Assembly: GCF_000744945.1 (NCBI RefSeq) | Contig: NZ_JQMX01000001.1 | Location: 186,001-250,000, forward strand | DNA from: Carnobacterium maltaromaticum DSM 20342 | GTDB taxonomy: Bacteria > Bacillota > Bacilli > Lactobacillales > Carnobacteriaceae | DNA: 64,000 nt | Reading direction: 5' to 3' | Part shown: piece after piece, positions 45,559 to 55,031 of the stretch | How the letters are laid out: each line of letters starts with the position of its first letter | Position numbering within the stretch: the first letter of the stretch is position 1 | The notes under the pieces: generated by a model | The model's input: only the letters and a program-made list of their open reading frames with translations | What the model was told of the DNA's origin: nothing | Databases searched by the model: none | Translations under genes and position numbers: made by a program

Positions 45559-45873
45559 ATGTATCAAGTGGTGACATTATTTGGCGAATATGAACCTTGG
45601 TGGTTCTTTGAAGATTGGAAAGAAGAAATTGTTTCTTTTGAACAGTTTGATTCGTTTTCAGAAGCAAATCAAAATTATCATGAAAAATATATAAAACTAA
45701 TAGGTGATTATGAAAATTATGTCACAAAAAAACATTATTTAACGGCTTTTTGGAATGAAGAAGAAAAGCGTTATTGCGAAGATTGCGAAGATGACATACA
45801 ATTGTTTCATAGCATCATGCTTTTAAAAGAAGAAAAACCGATGGAAATTAACCATCAGGTAGGTTCAGTTTAG
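45559..45873 (+). CDS. DUF1033-family protein
   Basis: 104 residues, very rich in aromatic and acidic residues. MYQVVTLFGEYEPWWFFEDWKEEI is the family's typical opening, with YCEDCEDDIQLFHSIMLL later. Function is unknown. GGAGGGG precedes the ATG. topB follows 12 bases later, so the pair probably share a transcript. Confidence 0.88.
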   Translation: MYQVVTLFGEYEPWWFFEDWKEEIVSFEQFDSFSEANQNYHEKYIKLIGDYENYVTKKHYLTAFWNEEEKRYCEDCEDDIQLFHSIMLLKEEKPMEINHQVGSV

Positions 45874-45885
45874 AGAGGAAATCAA

Positions 45886-47964
45886 ATGAAAATTTTAGTT
45901 ATTGCTGAAAAGCCAAGTGTTGGAAAAGAGCTAGCACGCGTGTTGGGTGCAACACAAAAAAGTAAAAATTATATTGAGGGCAAGGATTATATTGTCACTT
46001 GGGCGTTAGGTCATTTGCTAGGACTAAAAATGCCAGAAGATTATAAAAAAGAATGGGCTACTTGGGATATGGAAAGTTTACCTTTAATTCCACCCAAAAT
46101 GGCCACAAAACCATTAAAAAATACAGGACATCAATTAAAGGCAATTAAGCAATTAGCGACTCGTAAAGATGTTTCAAGTGCAGTAATTGCAACTGATGCA
46201 GGACGAGAAGGCGAATTAGTTGCACGTTGGATTTTAGAATATGTGCATTTTAATAAGCCTGTCAAGCGCCTTTGGATTTCATCTCAAACAGACAAGGCGA
46301 TTAAGGATGGCTTTAAAAATTTAAAACCTAGTCAGGCTTATGACCATTTATATGATTCGGCAATTGCCCGTTCGCAAGCAGATTGGCTAGTTGGTTTGAA
46401 TGTTACTCGTGCACTAACTGTAAAATATCAAGATAGCTTGTCTGCTGGTCGGGTTCAAACACCGACATTAGCAATGGTGCGTCAGCAGGAAGAGAAAATT
46501 GAGAAATTTGTGCCAGAAACGTTCTACACTGTTTCTTTACTTAGCAACGGTGAAAAAGCTCAAGTGACTGAAGGAGTAGCAACTAAATTCAGTGATCGCA
46601 AAGAAGCAGAGGCATTAGCAACACGATTAAAAAATCAAGCTGTTAAAGTTGTTGAGGTTAAAGAAAAGCAACAAATTGAGTATGCTCCACTGCCATATGA
46701 TTTAACTGAATTGCAAAGAGATGCTAATAAACGCTATCAATTTTCAGCTAAAAAAACATTAGGTTTAATGCAAAATTTATATGAACGTCACAAAGTACTG
46801 TCTTATCCAAGGACCGATTCGAAGCATTTAACAACGGATATGGCTGCTACAATGAAAGATCGTTTGTTGGCTATTCAAGGATTTGATCCAGAAAGAGTAA
46901 AAATAGCCTTGAAAAATGGTGCTAAAGCTACCAATAAAAGTGTCTACAATAATAGTAAAGTTACGGATCATCATGGGATTATTCCAACTGAAGAACGCCC
47001 ACGAGCAGAAAAAATGGATAATGATGAATTGCGCATTTATCGTATGGTTGTAGAGCGCTTTTTAGGCTTATTCTTACCAGCCTATCAAGCAGTTAAGCAC
47101 ACATACACATTAAGTGTCGATGGAATAAGTTTCAAATTAACGCAAGAGAAGGTCATTGAAAAAGGGTGGAAGGCTGAAGCTGTCGTTAGTAGTCAGACAA
47201 GCTATAAAAAAGGGGAAGTCTTAGGCAATCCAAGTTTTACAGTTAATAAACATTTAACAGAAGCGCCGAGTCGTCTGACGGAAGCATCTTTATTACAAAA
47301 AATGGAAAAAACCGGACTTGGAACACCAGCAACACGCGCAGAGATTATTGAGAAATTAATTAGTAGCGACTTGATGGAAAGAAATCAAAATAAACTATCC
47401 GTTTCGCCAAAAGGGCGTCAATTATTAACTTTGGTTAATCCGGCATTGGTGACTCCTGATTTAACAGCCCAGTGGGAAAAATCTTTAGAAGAAATTGCTA
47501 ATGGGAAATTAAAAAAAGATCAATTTATTAAGCAAATTGAATCTGAAACAAGCCGATTAGTGAAGGAAATCAAAACAAGTAACCGCAATTACACAGACCA
47601 TTCATTAACAAATAAAGTTTGTCCAGAATGTGGTGAAAAACTTAAAGAGAAAAGTGGTCGAGACGGGAAAATTTTAGTCTGTAGTAGTTCTGAATGTTCA
47701 TACCGTCGTCGTAAAGATCCTAAAGTTTCTATGCATCGATGTTCGCAATGTCATAAAAAAATGGAAGTTCATGAAGGCAAAAATGGAGCTTACTTCAAAT
47801 GTAAGTACTGTAATATTTCTGAAAAAATAGGCGATAAGAAAAATAAGAAGATGTCTAAGCATGAAGAGAAAAAAATGTTGAAAAAATACAGTCAACCGAC
47901 CGAAGAAGTTGAAAGTCCATTAGCCTTAGCCTTAAAAGCAGCAATGGCAGACTCTGAGGATTAA
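45886..47964 (+). CDS. topB: DNA topoisomerase III
   Basis: 692-residue type IA topoisomerase. The N-terminal Toprim domain starts MKILVIAEKPSVGKELARVLG and includes ATDAGREGELVARWIL (acidic metal site). The catalytic tyrosine is Tyr307 in SYPRTDSKHL. The C-terminus has two zinc-ribbon-like cysteine clusters (CPECGEKL..CSSSEC and CSQCHKK..CKYC), then a basic tail. The enzyme decatenates DNA. The chromosomal context (DUF1033 upstream, no conjugation genes) argues for a housekeeping copy and not a mobile-element copy. Confidence 0.95.
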   Translation: MKILVIAEKPSVGKELARVLGATQKSKNYIEGKDYIVTWALGHLLGLKMPEDYKKEWATWDMESLPLIPPKMATKPLKNTGHQLKAIKQLATRKDVSSAVIATDAGREGELVARWILEYVHFNKPVKRLWISSQTDKAIKDGFKNLKPSQAYDHLYDSAIARSQADWLVGLNVTRALTVKYQDSLSAGRVQTPTLAMVRQQEEKIEKFVPETFYTVSLLSNGEKAQVTEGVATKFSDRKEAEALATRLKNQAVKVVEVKEKQQIEYAPLPYDLTELQRDANKRYQFSAKKTLGLMQNLYERHKVLSYPRTDSKHLTTDMAATMKDRLLAIQGFDPERVKIALKNGAKATNKSVYNNSKVTDHHGIIPTEERPRAEKMDNDELRIYRMVVERFLGLFLPAYQAVKHTYTLSVDGISFKLTQEKVIEKGWKAEAVVSSQTSYKKGEVLGNPSFTVNKHLTEAPSRLTEASLLQKMEKTGLGTPATRAEIIEKLISSDLMERNQNKLSVSPKGRQLLTLVNPALVTPDLTAQWEKSLEEIANGKLKKDQFIKQIESETSRLVKEIKTSNRNYTDHSLTNKVCPECGEKLKEKSGRDGKILVCSSSECSYRRRKDPKVSMHRCSQCHKKMEVHEGKNGAYFKCKYCNISEKIGDKKNKKMSKHEEKKMLKKYSQPTEEVESPLALALKAAMADSED

Positions 47965-47982
47965 ATAAATTTATAAATTAAA

Positions 47983-48030
47983 AGCTAACTTTCTGACGAT
48001 AAGAGTCTTAAAGTTAGTTTTTATTTTTTT
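47983..48030 (+). terminator. Terminator after topB
   Basis: CTAACTTT pairs with AAAGTTAG, with an inner GAC/GTC pair, then a long T-rich tail. Confidence 0.78.
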
Positions 48031-48124
48031 TTAGTTAAAAAGAAAAAAATCTTTTCAGTTATAGACAAGAAGACAAGAGTAAGGTACTATTAAAGAGCAC
48101 TTATTATTTTATTGGAGGCGTGTT

Positions 48125-48949
48125 ATGGACATTAAAGTTATTAAAAAGGAAGCAAAAAGTTATTTGAAAGGAAATTGGGGTACGGCAATTGGTAGTATGT
48201 TTATCATGGGACTAATAGTGATGGCAATTAACTTTGTTGTATCGATGGTTTCGGGTTTGTCAACAATGTTACAAATGATCCCACTTAGTTATATGGAGAA
48301 TTCAGAAGAAGCAATGTTAGCCTTAATTCCAGCATTTATTGGAAGCTTGGGAGTTATAATTGTTTTCTCAATCGTAGTAGCTCTTGTTCAGCAATTATTA
48401 TCAGTGGGTTATAAATGGGCATTATTAGATTTAATTGATGGTAAAAATTATAGTGTTGGTTCATTATTTCAAGGTTTTAACCGCACAAGCTTTAAAACGC
48501 TTGGCTTAATCATTATGATGGGTATTTTTACTGGATTATGGAGTCTATTGTTTATTGTTCCAGGTATTATTAAAAGCTATAGTTATAGCCAAGCTTTAAA
48601 TATTTTAAAAGACAATCCTGAAATTGGGATTATGGATGCTATTACAGCTAGCCGAAAATTAATGGATGGCAAAAAAGGGCAATTATTTGTTCTTCAATTA
48701 ACATTTATTTTATGGTATGTGATTCCAGTTATAGTATTAATTCTCGTTATTGTATTATTAGGTGCATTAGGAGGCAGTAACGAGAGTAATGGCTTCTTTT
48801 TAGCGTTTGCATTATTAGGCTATTTCGCTCTTATGATTTATATCTTAGTTATCAACTTCTATATCTATCCTTATCTTACAACTTCAGAGCAAAATTTTTA
48901 CCGTCACTTAACTGATGTGAAAATTGATGAAAAAATAGCTGAAATTTAA
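48125..48949 (+). CDS. DUF975-family membrane protein
   Basis: 274 residues with five or six predicted membrane helices. The family start IKKEAKSYLKGNWGTAIGSMFI and the motif LFQGFNRTSFKTLGLIIMMGIF..PGIIKSYSYSQALNILKDNPEIG..AITASRKLMDGKKGQLF are the DUF975 pattern. Function is unknown. GGAGG precedes the ATG. It is monocistronic, with a strong terminator after it. Confidence 0.9.
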   Translation: MDIKVIKKEAKSYLKGNWGTAIGSMFIMGLIVMAINFVVSMVSGLSTMLQMIPLSYMENSEEAMLALIPAFIGSLGVIIVFSIVVALVQQLLSVGYKWALLDLIDGKNYSVGSLFQGFNRTSFKTLGLIIMMGIFTGLWSLLFIVPGIIKSYSYSQALNILKDNPEIGIMDAITASRKLMDGKKGQLFVLQLTFILWYVIPVIVLILVIVLLGALGGSNESNGFFLAFALLGYFALMIYILVINFYIYPYLTTSEQNFYRHLTDVKIDEKIAEI

Positions 48950-48969
48950 TTTTTAGTTTCTTCTATTTA

Positions 48970-49017
48970 AAAGTTGTTCATTCGAGAACTGAAATTCTCG
49001 AATGAACAACTTTTTTT
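48970..49017 (+). terminator. Terminator after the DUF975 gene
   Basis: An 18-bp perfect stem with loop CTGAAA is followed by seven T. Confidence 0.92.
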
Positions 49018-49035
49018 GTTGCAATCGTTAAAGGA

Positions 49036-49078
49036 ATACACAAAAAAGGGGACAAATGTTCCCTTTTTTGTGTATAAT
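49036..49078 (+). promoter_or_regulatory. ftsK promoter region with a 15-bp perfect inverted repeat
   Basis: ATACACAAAAAAGGG (49036-49050) is exactly repeated in inverse at 49061-49075, and inner bases can extend the pairing to a 2-base loop. TATAAT (49073-49078) starts inside the right arm. The element could be an operator covering the spacer and -35 of ftsK, or an A/T-flanked bidirectional terminator with a promoter on its edge. Confidence 0.5.
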
Positions 49079-49106
49079 AGGTAAGGTAGATGAAAGGAGC
49101 AAAATC

Positions 49107-51446
49107 GTGGCACAAAAAAAGAAAAAGAAAAAAAATACAAAAAAACAACAAGGACGCAACCTTTCAATTGAAATTATCGGATTAATATTTATTTGTTCCG
49201 CTATTTTAGCAGGAATTAAACTGGGTTTTGTTGGTCGTTTAATGGCTAATTTATTCCGCTTTTTTGTAGGAAATACCTATTTGGTTAGTGTACTTATTTT
49301 TGGGTTATATGGCACTTATTTATTAATTCGCGGCAAAGAGCCAGTGTATAAAAACAAAAAAATTATTGGGTTTAGTGTAATTTATACTAGTGTTTTAATC
49401 TTATTCCACGCTTTTTTATTCGGTCCAATTATGGATACCAAGGTCAATGTGATTTCTGCAACAATTCGCTATTTCATGACGGATATGTCTGCTAGTACAA
49501 CAACTCAATCGCTTGGTGGTGGGATGATTGGTGCATTATTGTATAGTTTGAGTTACTTTTTATTTTCTCAATGGGGAACTTATTTAATTAGTGGGCTTAT
49601 TTTTGTAATTGGAATTTTTCTGTTCTTTAATTTATCGTTTAAAGTGGCATTAGAGTATGTTCGCAATTATCTTAGAAAAATGTATGCACTGTTAAAAGAG
49701 AAATGGATTGTGTACAAAGAGCAACAAGCGATAAAGAAAACTCAACAAGAAAAGAGTCAAGCAGAAGCAGTTGCTAAAAATAAGGTTAAGCCAATCTCAG
49801 CTGGGAAAAAATTGGCTGAGGAAGTGAAGGAACCTGAAAAAGGTGAGGCTCAGCAGTTAAATTTAGAAATCGATAGTTACCAAAGTCGGGTGCAAAAGCC
49901 TGAAGTAAAAGTAGAACAAGCAACAGAGGTAATGGATGTAAGTGACGCGAATGAAGAGGGGTTAAGTGAACTAGAATTTGAAATTCAAGCAGAGCCTGAA
50001 AATCGTGATTACCAATTGCCACCAACATCACTACTAAATGAAATTGAAGCCTTGGATCAAACCAATGAATACGCGCTGATTAAATTAAACGTGAAAAAGC
50101 TAGAGGAAACTTTTGCTAGTTTTGGTGTAGAAGCTAAAGTAACAAAAGCGAATTTGGGTCCAGCAGTAACTAAGTATGAAGTGCAGCCAGCTGTTGGGGT
50201 TAAAGTTAGTAAAATTGTTGGATTAAGTGATGATATTGCTCTGGCCTTGGCTGCCAAAGATATTCGAATGGAAGCGCCAATTCCAGGGAAGTCATTTATT
50301 GGAATTGAAGTTCCTAATAGTGAAGTGAGTACTGTTGCTTTTCGTGACATTATTGAAGGCCAAACGATTCATCCAGATAAATTATTGGAAGTTCCTTTGG
50401 GCAGAGATATTACTGGATCTGTGGCTGTAGCTGACTTAAGCAAAATGCCTCATTTATTAGTTGCGGGTTCAACTGGTAGTGGCAAATCAGTTTGTATTAA
50501 TGGCATTATTACAAGCATCTTGATGCGCGCTAAACCGAACGAAGTTAAATTGATGATGATTGATCCGAAAATGGTCGAGCTAAATGTATACAATGGAATT
50601 CCGCATCTTTTAACGCCAGTTGTGACAAATCCTAAAAAAGCTGCTCAAGCTTTGCAAAAAGTTGTTATCGAGATGGAACAGCGGTATGAAAAATTTGCTG
50701 CGACAGGTATGAGAAATATAACCGGTTATAACGCTATGGTGATTGAACACAATTTGGAAAATGGTGAAAATAATCCGACATTGCCTTATATTGTTGTTAT
50801 TGTCGATGAGTTAGCCGATTTAATGATGGTCGCAAGTAATGAAGTTGAAGAGTCAATTACTCGTTTAGCGCAAATGGCTCGTGCAGCGGGAATTCATATG
50901 ATCTTAGCTACTCAAAGACCTAGTGTGGATGTTATTACTGGGATTATTAAAGCTAATGTCCCTTCAAGAATAGCTTTCGCTGTTTCTAGTGGAACGGATT
51001 CACGAACGATTATTGATGGAAGTGGTGCTGAAAAATTATTGGGCCGTGGAGATATGCTCTTTTTACCAATGGGAGAAAATAAACCTGTTCGTGTTCAAGG
51101 GGCCTTCATTTCAGATGCAGAAGTTGAACGAGTTGTTGAATTTGTAACAGAGCAACAAGGAGCGAACTATCAAGAAGAAATGATGCCAACTGAAATTCCT
51201 GAAACGGTTAACGGCGAAGTTCAAGACGAATTATACGATGATGCTGTTGCGATGGTTTTAGAGATGCAAACAGCTAGTATATCTTTGTTGCAACGTCGTT
51301 TTAGAATTGGGTATAATAGAGCTGCTCGTTTAGTGGATGAAATGGAGATGCGTGGTATTGTAGGTCCTTCTGAAGGAAGTAAACCACGTAAAGTTAATAT
51401 TACTCATTTACCCCAAAGAGAGTCAGAAGAATCAAATCCAACTTAA
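49107..51446 (+). CDS. ftsK: DNA translocase FtsK/SpoIIIE
   Basis: 779-residue septal DNA pump that clears the chromosome from the division plane. Four membrane helices lie within the first ~190 residues, followed by a charged linker. The RecA-like motor has Walker [10 protein letters not shown] and Walker [14 protein letters not shown]. The C-terminal gamma winged helix ([38 protein letters not shown]) reads polar sequences on DNA. GTG 49107 with AAAGGAG 7 bases upstream is chosen; the longer frame from 49056 would run through the promoter. Confidence 0.95.
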   Translation: MAQKKKKKKNTKKQQGRNLSIEIIGLIFICSAILAGIKLGFVGRLMANLFRFFVGNTYLVSVLIFGLYGTYLLIRGKEPVYKNKKIIGFSVIYTSVLILFHAFLFGPIMDTKVNVISATIRYFMTDMSASTTTQSLGGGMIGALLYSLSYFLFSQWGTYLISGLIFVIGIFLFFNLSFKVALEYVRNYLRKMYALLKEKWIVYKEQQAIKKTQQEKSQAEAVAKNKVKPISAGKKLAEEVKEPEKGEAQQLNLEIDSYQSRVQKPEVKVEQATEVMDVSDANEEGLSELEFEIQAEPENRDYQLPPTSLLNEIEALDQTNEYALIKLNVKKLEETFASFGVEAKVTKANLGPAVTKYEVQPAVGVKVSKIVGLSDDIALALAAKDIRMEAPIPGKSFIGIEVPNSEVSTVAFRDIIEGQTIHPDKLLEVPLGRDITGSVAVADLSKMPHLLVAGSTGSGKSVCINGIITSILMRAKPNEVKLMMIDPKMVELNVYNGIPHLLTPVVTNPKKAAQALQKVVIEMEQRYEKFAATGMRNITGYNAMVIEHNLENGENNPTLPYIVVIVDELADLMMVASNEVEESITRLAQMARAAGIHMILATQRPSVDVITGIIKANVPSRIAFAVSSGTDSRTIIDGSGAEKLLGRGDMLFLPMGENKPVRVQGAFISDAEVERVVEFVTEQQGANYQEEMMPTEIPETVNGEVQDELYDDAVAMVLEMQTASISLLQRRFRIGYNRAARLVDEMEMRGIVGPSEGSKPRKVNITHLPQRESEESNPT

Positions 51447-51463
51447 AAAAGAGCTTAATATGT

Positions 51464-51507
51464 AAATCGTTGTTAGCAGGTTAGTTCTGTTGACGACGAT
51501 TTTTTTA
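51464..51507 (+). terminator. Terminator after ftsK
   Basis: AAATCGTTGTTAGCAG pairs with CTGTTGACGACGATTT, with several G-T wobbles, followed by a T run. Confidence 0.8.
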
Positions 51508-51609
51508 TTAATCGAAAGCCAATTCTTAATAAAGAGGCCTTGAAAATGATAATATCATTAAAAAGTGAACGTTTTTTAAGAAAAACGGTTTCATTAATCG
51601 CATTAGCAG

Positions 51610-51638
51610 TTTATTTTCTGAGTGAAAGGTGGTAGAAT
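51610..51638 (+). promoter_or_regulatory. Promoter of bmpA, with an upstream dyad
   Basis: TTTATT (51610-51615) and TAGAAT (51633-51638) are 17 bases apart. A dyad CGTTTTT/AAAAACG (51570-51576/51581-51587) lies just upstream, and its right part (GAAAAACGGTTTCA) also matches 12 of 14 positions of the cre consensus. The regulator is unknown. Confidence 0.45.
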
Positions 51639-51707
51639 ACAGATGAGTGATGAATTGCTAGTTTTAGCGACTCATTTTCATATAAAAAATGTTGGAGGGG
51701 TTCTAAA

Positions 51708-52760
51708 TTGAAAAAACGTAATCTTATGGGTCTACTTGCACTAGGTGTTGGTGTTAGTATGACATTAGCTGCTTGTGGTGGCAACAGTGGAGACAAAGGC
51801 AAAGATGGTGGAGATGATAAAAAAACAACTCACACAGCAGCAATGGTAACAGATGTTGGTGGAGTGGATGATAAATCCTTCAACCAATCAGCTTGGGAAG
51901 GTTTACAAGCGTGGGGTAAAGAACATGGCCTTAAAAAGGGGAAAGATGGCTTTAACTATTTGCAATCAAACTCTGACTCAGATTTCGTAACAAATTTAAA
52001 CAGTGCCGTTAAAGGTAATTTTAATACCGTATTTGGAATTGGATATAAAATTGCACCAGCATTAGAAGATGTAGCTAAACAAAATCCTAAAACAAACTTT
52101 GCAATCATTGATTCAGTTGTTGAAGGAGATAACGTAGTTTCAATCGTCTTTAAAGATAATGAAGCTGCATTTTTAGCAGGAGTTGCTGCTGCTAAAACAA
52201 CTGAAACGAAAAAATTAGGTTTCATTGGTGGACAAGAAGGCGAAGTAATTGGCCGTTTTGAAGCTGGATTTATTGCAGGCGTAAAAGCTGTTGATCCTGA
52301 TATCGATGTAAAAGTTGAATATGCTGGTTCATTTGGTGATCCTGCAAAAGGGAAACAACTAGCAGCTGCAATGTATAACAGTGGCATTGATATTATCTAT
52401 CAAGCAGCTGGCGATACTGGTAATGGTGTCTTCTCAGAAGCTAAAGATATCATGAAAGCTGATGAGTCTAAAAAAGTTTGGGTTATCGGTGTTGACCGTG
52501 ATCAAGATGCTGAAGGTGAATATGACGGAGGAAACTTAACATTAACTTCAACCCTTAAAGGTGTAGCTGCAACGGTTATTGATATTTCAAACCGTGCAAT
52601 GGACGATAAATTCCCTGGTGGCGAAACATTGACTTATGGATTGAAAGAAGATGGCGTTGGTATCACTGAAGGAAATCTTTCTAAAGAAGTTCTGAAAGAT
52701 GTCGATGACTATAAAGCACAAATTATTGATGGAAAAGTTGAAGTTCCAGAAAAGCCTTAA
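51708..52760 (+). CDS. bmpA: BMP-family nucleoside-binding lipoprotein
   Basis: 350-residue surface lipoprotein (lipobox LAAC, followed by GGNSGDKGKDGGDD linker). The Bmp/Med domain shows MVTDVGGVDDKSFNQSAWEGLQAWG, KLGFIGGQEGEVIGRFEAGF and DIIYQAAGDTGNGVFSEAKD. BmpA proteins deliver nucleosides to NupABC-type ABC transporters in lactic acid bacteria. The start is TTG with GGAGGGG 7 bases upstream. The transporter genes follow at 53463, separated by a minus-strand DUF488 gene. Confidence 0.92.
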   Translation: MKKRNLMGLLALGVGVSMTLAACGGNSGDKGKDGGDDKKTTHTAAMVTDVGGVDDKSFNQSAWEGLQAWGKEHGLKKGKDGFNYLQSNSDSDFVTNLNSAVKGNFNTVFGIGYKIAPALEDVAKQNPKTNFAIIDSVVEGDNVVSIVFKDNEAAFLAGVAAAKTTETKKLGFIGGQEGEVIGRFEAGFIAGVKAVDPDIDVKVEYAGSFGDPAKGKQLAAAMYNSGIDIIYQAAGDTGNGVFSEAKDIMKADESKKVWVIGVDRDQDAEGEYDGGNLTLTSTLKGVAATVIDISNRAMDDKFPGGETLTYGLKEDGVGITEGNLSKEVLKDVDDYKAQIIDGKVEVPEKP

Positions 52761-52776
52761 TTTCATTCATCTATAT

Positions 52777-52808
52777 AAAAAGACCGAAGCAGCTGCTTCG
52801 GTCTTTTT
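52777..52808. terminator. Bidirectional terminator between bmpA and the DUF488 gene
   Basis: A perfect 32-base palindrome AAAAAGACCGAAGCAG/CTGCTTCGGTCTTTTT with A and T ends. It overlaps the DUF488 gene stop region. Confidence 0.92.
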
Positions 52809-53187
52809 ACTTAGTAGAAGTTAATTTAGCACCATATTCTTTTTTCATAATAGATAGTAATACAACTACATGATTGACTTCATAGCTTTTAGCTGCAAAC
52901 AGAAAGGTTAGTGTTTCATGCTGACTTTTTTTGCTAAGCTCTTGCATTTTATTTTTAGCCGTTGTAGAAGAAAATAATTCTTTTCGATAGGCGGCAGCAA
53001 ATTCAGGCATTTTTTCTTCTTCATGGTTAAACCATTTACGCAATTGTGTAGAAGGTGCGAGTTCTTTTGCCCAATAGTCAAGATGAGCTGAAGTTTTTTT
53101 GATTCCTCTTGGCCAAAGTCGATCGACTAGGACGCGTGTCCCATCGGTTGCATCATAGTCTTCATAAATCCGTTTCATAGCTAACAT
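52807..53187 (-). CDS. DUF488-family protein
   Basis: 126 residues. The signature is KRIYEDYDATDGTRVLVDRLWPRGIKKTSAHLDYWAKELAPSTQLRKWF, then EFAAAYRKEL. Function is not established for this family. Two in-frame ATGs (53187 and 53178) are both possible; neither has a strong ribosome site. The gene is inserted, antisense, between bmpA and the nucleoside transporter genes. Confidence 0.88.
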   Translation of the reverse strand: MLAMKRIYEDYDATDGTRVLVDRLWPRGIKKTSAHLDYWAKELAPSTQLRKWFNHEEEKMPEFAAAYRKELFSSTTAKNKMQELSKKSQHETLTFLFAAKSYEVNHVVVLLSIMKKEYGAKLTSTK

Positions 53188-53462
53188 AATTAGGACTTCT
53201 TTCTTTTAGATTTTTTATTTGTCTCTATTATTATAACATTCGGAAACGATAACCGTAAAAAATTAGCTGGAATGAATGCTCATTCTTTGATTAAATGTTA
53301 CTCTTTTTAATGCATACACGAATAAAAAGTGAAAAAATTTATTTATTCTTTCTTTTTTTCATGAAAATAACAGAATACTTTCATTTTTAGCTAGCCCTTT
53401 CATTTTAAATAAAGTATAATATACAAGGAAAAACAGCAATTATAAAGAAGGAGTGAGCCAAC

Positions 53463-55031
53463 GTGACAGGGACAGATTATGTAATTGAAATGTCTGGAAT
53501 AACCAAGCAATTTGGCGATTTCAAGGCCAATGATAACATTAATCTCCAATTAAAAAAGGGTGAGATACATGCTCTTTTAGGTGAAAACGGTGCGGGTAAA
53601 TCCACACTAATGAATATTCTTTCTGGGCTTCTTGAGCCAACTTCCGGGGATATTAAGATTAATGGAAAAAAAGTAACAATTTCGTCTCCTAGTATGGCTA
53701 ATAAGTTAGGAATTGGAATGGTTCATCAACACTTCATGTTAGTGAAGAAGTTTACCGTTACTGAAAATATTATTTTAGGTAGCGAACCAAGTAAACTAGG
53801 CTTTATTGATAAGCTTGCTGCAAAAAAAATTATTAAGGAACTATCAGGTAAATATGGTCTGGCAGTGGATGCAAATGCTGTTGTAGAAGATATCTCGGTT
53901 GGGATGGAGCAACGAGTTGAAATTATTAAAACACTTTATCGTGGTGCGGATATTTTAATTTTAGATGAACCAACGGCTGTGTTAACGCCTCAAGAAATTG
54001 GTGAATTAATTGAGATCATGCACGAACTAGTTAAAGAAGGTAAATCCATTATTTTAATTACCCACAAACTAGACGAGATTAAGCAAGTTGCTGATCGATG
54101 TACAGTTATTAGACGTGGACAAAGTATTGGTACTGTAAATGTAAAAGAAACAAGTCAACAACAGTTAGCTGATATGATGGTTGGACGTTCAGTGTCATTT
54201 AAAACAACGAAAACGGCCGCAAAACCAAAAGAAGTAGTTTTATCTGTTGAAAATTTGATTGTTAAAGAGTCTCGTGGTTTGGATGCGGTTAAAGATTTAA
54301 GTTTAGAAGTTCGAGCCGGTGAAGTTTTAGGAATTGCAGGAATTGACGGAAATGGTCAAAGCGAATTGATTCAAGCGATTACTGGTTTAAGTAAAGTTGA
54401 AAAAGGAAAAATTACGTTAAATGGTCGAGAAATTCAAAATCTACCACCACGTAAAATTACTGAGACTGGTTTAGGTCACATTCCTGAAGATCGCCATAAA
54501 TATGGTTTAGTCTTACCAATGAGTTTAGAAGATAATATTGCGTTACAAACCTACTATCAAAAACCATTAAGTAGCCATGGTTTCCTAAATCAACAAGCAA
54601 TTAATACCTATGCTAAAAAATTAATTGCTGAATTTGATGTTCGTTGTCACAATGAACGTGTGCCAGCAAGTGCCTTGTCTGGGGGAAATCAACAAAAAGC
54701 GATTATTGCTCGTGAGTTAGATCGAAATCCGTCACTCTTAATTGCAGCTCAGCCAACTCGTGGTTTAGATGTTGGAGCAATTGAATATATTCACAAACGT
54801 TTGATTGAGCAACGAGATAATGATAAAGCTGTTTTATTAATGAGTTTTGAATTAGATGAAATTTTAAATGTTTCAGATCGTATCGCTGTTATGTATGAAG
54901 GCAATATTGTCGCAGTGGTAAAACCTGAGGAAACAACGAGGGAAGAGTTAGGCTTATTGATGGCTGGTTCTTCACTTGAAAAAGCCCGTGCAGCAGAGTC
55001 TGCTGGAAAGGAGCACTCGATTGAATCATAA
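53463..55031 (+). CDS. nupA: Nucleoside ABC transporter ATP-binding protein (NupA-like, double domain)
   Basis: 522 residues with two fused ABC domains, as in sugar/nucleoside CUT2-type importers. Domain 1 has Walker A GENGAGKST, signature ISVGMEQRVEI and Walker B LILDEPTAVLTP. Domain 2 has a degenerate Walker A GIDGNGQSE, signature ALSGGNQQKAIIAREL and AAQPTRGLDVGAIEYIH, a normal feature of this subfamily. The start is GTG after AAGGAG. A TATAAT at 53415-53420 suggests a separate promoter from bmpA, though its -35 is poor. It overlaps the next gene by 11 bases. Confidence 0.92.
   Translation: MTGTDYVIEMSGITKQFGDFKANDNINLQLKKGEIHALLGENGAGKSTLMNILSGLLEPTSGDIKINGKKVTISSPSMANKLGIGMVHQHFMLVKKFTVTENIILGSEPSKLGFIDKLAAKKIIKELSGKYGLAVDANAVVEDISVGMEQRVEIIKTLYRGADILILDEPTAVLTPQEIGELIEIMHELVKEGKSIILITHKLDEIKQVADRCTVIRRGQSIGTVNVKETSQQQLADMMVGRSVSFKTTKTAAKPKEVVLSVENLIVKESRGLDAVKDLSLEVRAGEVLGIAGIDGNGQSELIQAITGLSKVEKGKITLNGREIQNLPPRKITETGLGHIPEDRHKYGLVLPMSLEDNIALQTYYQKPLSSHGFLNQQAINTYAKKLIAEFDVRCHNERVPASALSGGNQQKAIIARELDRNPSLLIAAQPTRGLDVGAIEYIHKRLIEQRDNDKAVLLMSFELDEILNVSDRIAVMYEGNIVAVVKPEETTREELGLLMAGSSLEKARAAESAGKEHSIES

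Noticed and set aside
45886..47964. topB as part of a conjugative element
   Set aside because: Type III topoisomerases occur in conjugative elements, but the flanking genes here are housekeeping and no relaxase, T4SS or integrase is present.
49056..49106. Longer N-terminus for FtsK from the upstream ATG
   Set aside because: That start lies within the promoter dyad and has no ribosome site. GTG 49107 has AAAGGAG at the right distance.
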